Both the position numbers and the translations under genes were made by a program. From NCBI GenBank assembly GCA_945877525.1, contig CAMDVP010000146.1, positions 1-7,696 on the forward strand: a DNA stretch of 7,696 bases, written 5' to 3'. Source of the DNA: an uncultured Clostridia bacterium (GTDB lineage Bacteria > Bacillota > Clostridia > Christensenellales > Aristaeellaceae). Below are positions 5,968 through 7,696 of this stretch, in pieces. Numbering within the stretch: position 1 is the stretch's first letter; each line of letters starts with the position of its first letter. The notes below the pieces were generated by a model. The model was not told the origin of the DNA. It searched no databases and saw nothing but the letters and a program-made list of their open reading frames with translations.

Positions 5968-6012
5968 TTGGCAAGGATGAGGTCACCGGTTCGAATCCGG
6001 TCATCAGCTCCA
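5968..6012 (+). tRNA. 3' half of a threonine-type tRNA (partial, att-like)
   Basis: From the anticodon loop onward this is a perfect class I tRNA half. It has loop TTGGCAA (5968-5974), stem strand GGATG (5975-5979), variable loop AGGTC, T stem ACCGG/CCGGT around TTCGAAT (5985-6001), acceptor strand CATCAGC, a discriminator T, and encoded CCA (6010-6012). The sequence most resembles tRNA-Thr(GGT), but the anticodon position reads GGC. The 5' half is absent: no GCTGATG acceptor strand or D arm lies upstream. The break at the anticodon loop and the terminator just downstream fit a target duplication left by tyrosine-integrase insertion. Confidence 0.75.
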
Positions 6013-6016
6013 TAAC

Positions 6017-6066
6017 TGCACACCCGTTTTGATACAATGGTTATCAAGACGGGTGTGCATCTTTTA
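6017..6066 (+). terminator. Intrinsic terminator of the tRNA gene
   Basis: An 18-base stem (6017-6034 with 6042-6059, one T-G wobble) around a 7-base loop is followed by TCTTTTA. It begins 4 bases after the tRNA CCA, so it is probably the native chromosomal terminator of the target tRNA. Confidence 0.85.
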
Positions 6067-6102
6067 TACGCGAAAACGCCTGTAATCACGGGCTTTTCGG
6101 CT

Positions 6103-6241
6103 CATCTTTTAACGATAACAAGCCTTGCGGCGGTCTGATTTTCTGCCCCGCAAGGCTTGTTTGTCATTTCGGGCTGCATCTTTTAACGATACCCCCGTTA
6201 GTATGTACATTTTCGCTCAGGTATGTGCATCTTTTAACGAT
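6103..6241. repeat. Three direct repeats of CATCTTTTAACGAT
   Basis: Identical 14-base copies lie at 6103-6116, 6177-6190 and 6228-6241. A related 13-base string, TGTGCATCTTTTA, occurs both in the third copy (6224-6236) and in the tail of the tRNA terminator (6054-6066). GTATGTACAT and GTATGTGCAT (6201-6210, 6221-6230) form a shorter repeat pair. They lie just downstream of the decayed serine recombinase and may be recombinase end sites. Confidence 0.75.
6117..6161. other. 14-bp-arm hairpin between direct repeats
   Basis: AACAAGCCTTGCGG (6117-6130) pairs perfectly with 6148-6161 across a 17-base loop. It lies between the first and second 14-base direct repeats. No clean T-run follows, so it may be a structured element end rather than a terminator. 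Confidence 0.6.
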
Positions 6242-6250
6242 TCCTCGGAA

Positions 6251-6280
6251 GCAAAGAAAAAGCCGGAGTTTCACGCTCCG
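6251..6280 (-). terminator. Terminator at the recombinase stop codon
   Basis: On the minus strand CGGAG (6276-6280) and CTCCG (6264-6268) form a 5-bp stem whose loop contains the TGA stop codon. It is followed by GCTTTTTCTTTGC. It is a short but plausible intrinsic terminator overlapping the end of the recombinase. Confidence 0.55.
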
Positions 6281-7280
6281 ACCTTGACCTCCGCCCCATT
6301 GTAGAAGCGGAAGGTTATGCTGCCGTCCCGGTGGACGGTGGCGTTTTCGACCATCACAATCCAAATGGTATCGTCCCACTCATCGAGCACCATGGGCTGC
6401 TTTTTGAGCGCCCGCATGAATAGCCCGATGGATTTGTCCTTCTGTTCCATGAGCCTGCGCTCTGCATTGAGCTTTTCAAGCTCCGCAGCCATGCCCTCGT
6501 AGCGCTCGGTCAGTTCCTTATACCGCCGCTTGTACTCATCCTGCGCCCGTGTGGTGGAGGCGTTGAGCTGCACCGCCGCCTTGACCATTTCGGCTACCAG
6601 CTGCATTTCATCGGTCTGGTGCTGAATTCTCGCGTCGATGGTGGAAAAATCCGTGAGCAACCGTCTCATTTCCGTGCAGGCTTTCAGCATGGCATCCACG
6701 TCCGTCATCACCTTGTTGTAGGCGTAGATGAACATCTGGTGGACTTTCTCCGTGCGCATTACGGGCGTATAGCAACGATGATCGTTTTGGAACTTCCTGT
6801 TGCATTGCCATACTGTGCAGCGATACGGATCGTTGGAGTGCCATACCTTGGAGCCGTAGAAGCTCCCGCAGTCCTCACAGATCAGTTTTGCCGCCAGCGT
6901 ACTCTTCCCGCTGTAGGTGTTGCCCAGCGCCTTGCGCCGAGCGAACTCATGCTGCACATGCTCCCACTCGTCCGGATCGATGATGGCTGGATGGCTGCCT
7001 TCCACATAGTATTGGGGCACCTCGCCTTCGTTGACCTTCATCTTCTTTTCCAGAAAATCCACCGTGAAGTTTTTTGCAGCAGCGCGTCTCCCTTGTATTT
7101 TTCGTTGGTGAGGATGCTGGAAATGGTCGTTTTGCTCCACTTTTCTTTCCCGGCAGGTGATGGTATGCCCATGCTCTCCAACTGCTTTCCAATGGCCTGC
7201 TGGGTTTTACCCTCCAGAAAGAGGCGGTATATGTACCGGACAACCTGCGCTTCTTCTTCCACGATCACCGGCAAGCCATT
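6271..7280 (-). pseudogene. Decayed large serine recombinase (TnpX-type), 5' truncated and frameshifted
   Basis: The fragment begins with part of the recombinase domain (GLPVIVEEEAQVVRYIYRLF, then SILTNEKYKGDALLQK; frame 7307-7038). It continues after a one-base frame change near 7067-7075 as FTVDFLEKKMKVNEGEVPQY (frame ending at 6271). Next comes a zinc ribbon (CEDC ... CTVWQC; C88, C91, C108 and C113 of the second frame), then a long coiled-coil stretch (about 160-235) and a C-terminal beta tail (ITFRFYNGAEVKVGA). Full-length relatives have about 500-560 residues. Roughly 200 N-terminal residues, including the resolvase catalytic serine domain, are missing, because the sequence runs directly into an SPFH gene near 7276. 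It cannot be an active recombinase. Confidence 0.88.
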
Positions 7281-7332
7281 GGCTGGACAGCGTCCCGCCG
7301 ACGGCATTCAAACCGGCTGCAATCAGTCCCAT
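7207..7332 (-). pseudogene. SPFH-domain protein gene, truncated after about 19 codons
   Basis: The frame opens MGLIAAGLNAVGGTLSSQW, which matches the conserved start of a clostridial SPFH/virion-core-like protein (typically MGLIKA...GGTLADQWKEFF). It has a strong AGGAGG ribosome site 9 bases upstream, and its ATG overlaps the stop of the preceding gene by one base (TGATG). After W19 (near 7276) homology ends and the bases belong to the recombinase in another frame, giving a stop at 7207. Members of this family are membrane-associated scaffold-like proteins of about 300-400 residues, so nearly the whole gene is missing. Confidence 0.7.
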
Positions 7333-7696
7333 CAGTTCTTTCCTCCTGTGCTTTCATTCTTCTGCGTTTCGATCTTTCTGCGCTCGGTCGTTTCATAAAG
7401 AAAATGATCCGTCTTGCCATGCAGCTCGAAGGAGCCTTCCTTCACATAGCCCGATGCGGCGCTCTGCCGCGCGGCCTGCTTAAGCTGCCCCTTGAGGCAA
7501 CCAACGACGACCAGCGCGATAATTAGGGCAAAAACGGCTGCAATCAGCAGCGTTCCGCTGGCCAATTGATGCATCAGCGCAAGAATCAGCGCCGCGACGC
7601 CGAAAACGCCGGCGAATACGCCGCCGCCCCACAAAAGCGACTTCTTCTTGTCGGCGGGCACGTCGCACGTCAGCTTGCCGGTCTGGCCGTTGACGG
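7332..7696 (-). CDS. C-terminal part of a zinc-ribbon/two-helix membrane protein, runs off the window
   Basis: The reading frame is open to the window edge (VNGQTGKLTCDVPADKKK upstream of the GTG at 7661), so the GTG is internal and the real start lies beyond 7696. Visible parts are the VNGQTGK motif, two adjacent membrane helices (about SLLWGGGVFAGVFGVAALIL and SGTLLIAAVFALIIALVVVG), and a polar tail with YETTERRKIE and GGKN at the end. VNGQTGK followed by a membrane hairpin recalls large TFIIB-type zinc-ribbon proteins found upstream of SPFH genes in Clostridia, and an SPFH start overlaps its stop codon here. The zinc ribbon itself would be outside the window. By eye this region is GC-rich and probably original chromosome. 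Confidence 0.6.
   Translation of the reverse strand, partial: VNGQTGKLTCDVPADKKKSLLWGGGVFAGVFGVAALILALMHQLASGTLLIAAVFALIIALVVVGCLKGQLKQAARQSAASGYVKEGSFELHGKTDHFLYETTERRKIETQKNESTGGKN

Noticed and set aside
5900..6012. A complete tRNA gene
   Set aside because: No acceptor 5' strand, D arm or paired anticodon 5' strand exists upstream of the 3' half.
6103..6241. CRISPR-like repeat spacing
   Set aside because: There are only three 14-base copies, with unequal spacing and a hairpin in one gap; repeat length and layout do not fit a CRISPR array.
6164..6379. A 71-codon minus-strand frame crossing the direct repeats
   Set aside because: It overlaps the recombinase C-terminus in another frame, and its tail is a translation of the repeats.
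7067..7075. A programmed -1 frameshift in the recombinase
   Set aside because: The A6 run does not sit in the standard slippery-heptamer phase, and the protein already lacks its catalytic domain, so decay is the simpler reading.
6619..7398. A 259-codon plus-strand reading frame
   Set aside because: It lies opposite the recognisable recombinase fragment and SPFH start, and its translation shows no domain. It is an antisense shadow of GC-rich coding DNA.

Overview
The window looks like DNA from an anaerobic gut-type Firmicute of the class Clostridia (Oscillospiraceae/Christensenellales-like). This rests on the protein families present: a BlaI/M56 pair, a TnpW-like small protein, a TnpX-type serine recombinase, a DUF1016 nuclease and a zinc-ribbon/SPFH gene pair. 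No rRNA or housekeeping gene fixes the taxon. The window is a mosaic of accessory DNA between two broken, GC-rich, host-like gene ends.

Left part (1-3502, all minus strand): one operon reading right to left. It runs from a BlaI/MecI-type repressor to an M56 (BlaR1-like) membrane metalloprotease with an unusual extracellular domain, then to a multi-pass ABC-2-like membrane protein. A strong promoter (TTGACA-17-TAGAAT) carries a 7-5-7 inverted repeat over its -10 box, the expected autoregulatory operator. The membrane gene loses its natural 3' end near position 130. The bases beyond that encode, in another frame, the middle of a rhodanese domain.

Middle (3503-5970): remains of a mobile element and cargo. 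Going leftwards on the minus strand there is a DUF1016/PDDEXK nuclease with its own strong promoter, a TnpW-like small gene, and a ribosome-binding site with only the first four codons (MRVI) of what looks like a serine recombinase. An unrecognised 116-residue protein lies on the plus strand. Next come a hairpin, a 12-8-12 inverted repeat and the 3' half of a threonine-type tRNA followed by its terminator. Together these look like one end of an element integrated at a tRNA gene.

Right part (6067-7696): three 14-bp direct repeats and a 14-bp-arm hairpin lie downstream of a decayed serine recombinase (no catalytic domain, one frameshift). That fragment abuts codon 19 of an SPFH-protein gene, whose upstream neighbour is the C-terminal part of a two-helix membrane protein that runs off the window.

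The intact, probably functional units are the BlaI-M56 regulatory pair, the nuclease, the TnpW-like gene and the orphan 116-residue gene. The recombinase, the SPFH gene and the rhodanese are fragments. No complete new multi-gene system can be claimed. The most interesting items are the att-like tRNA junction, the palindromic repeats inside the nuclease gene and the non-penicillin sensor domain of the M56 protein.
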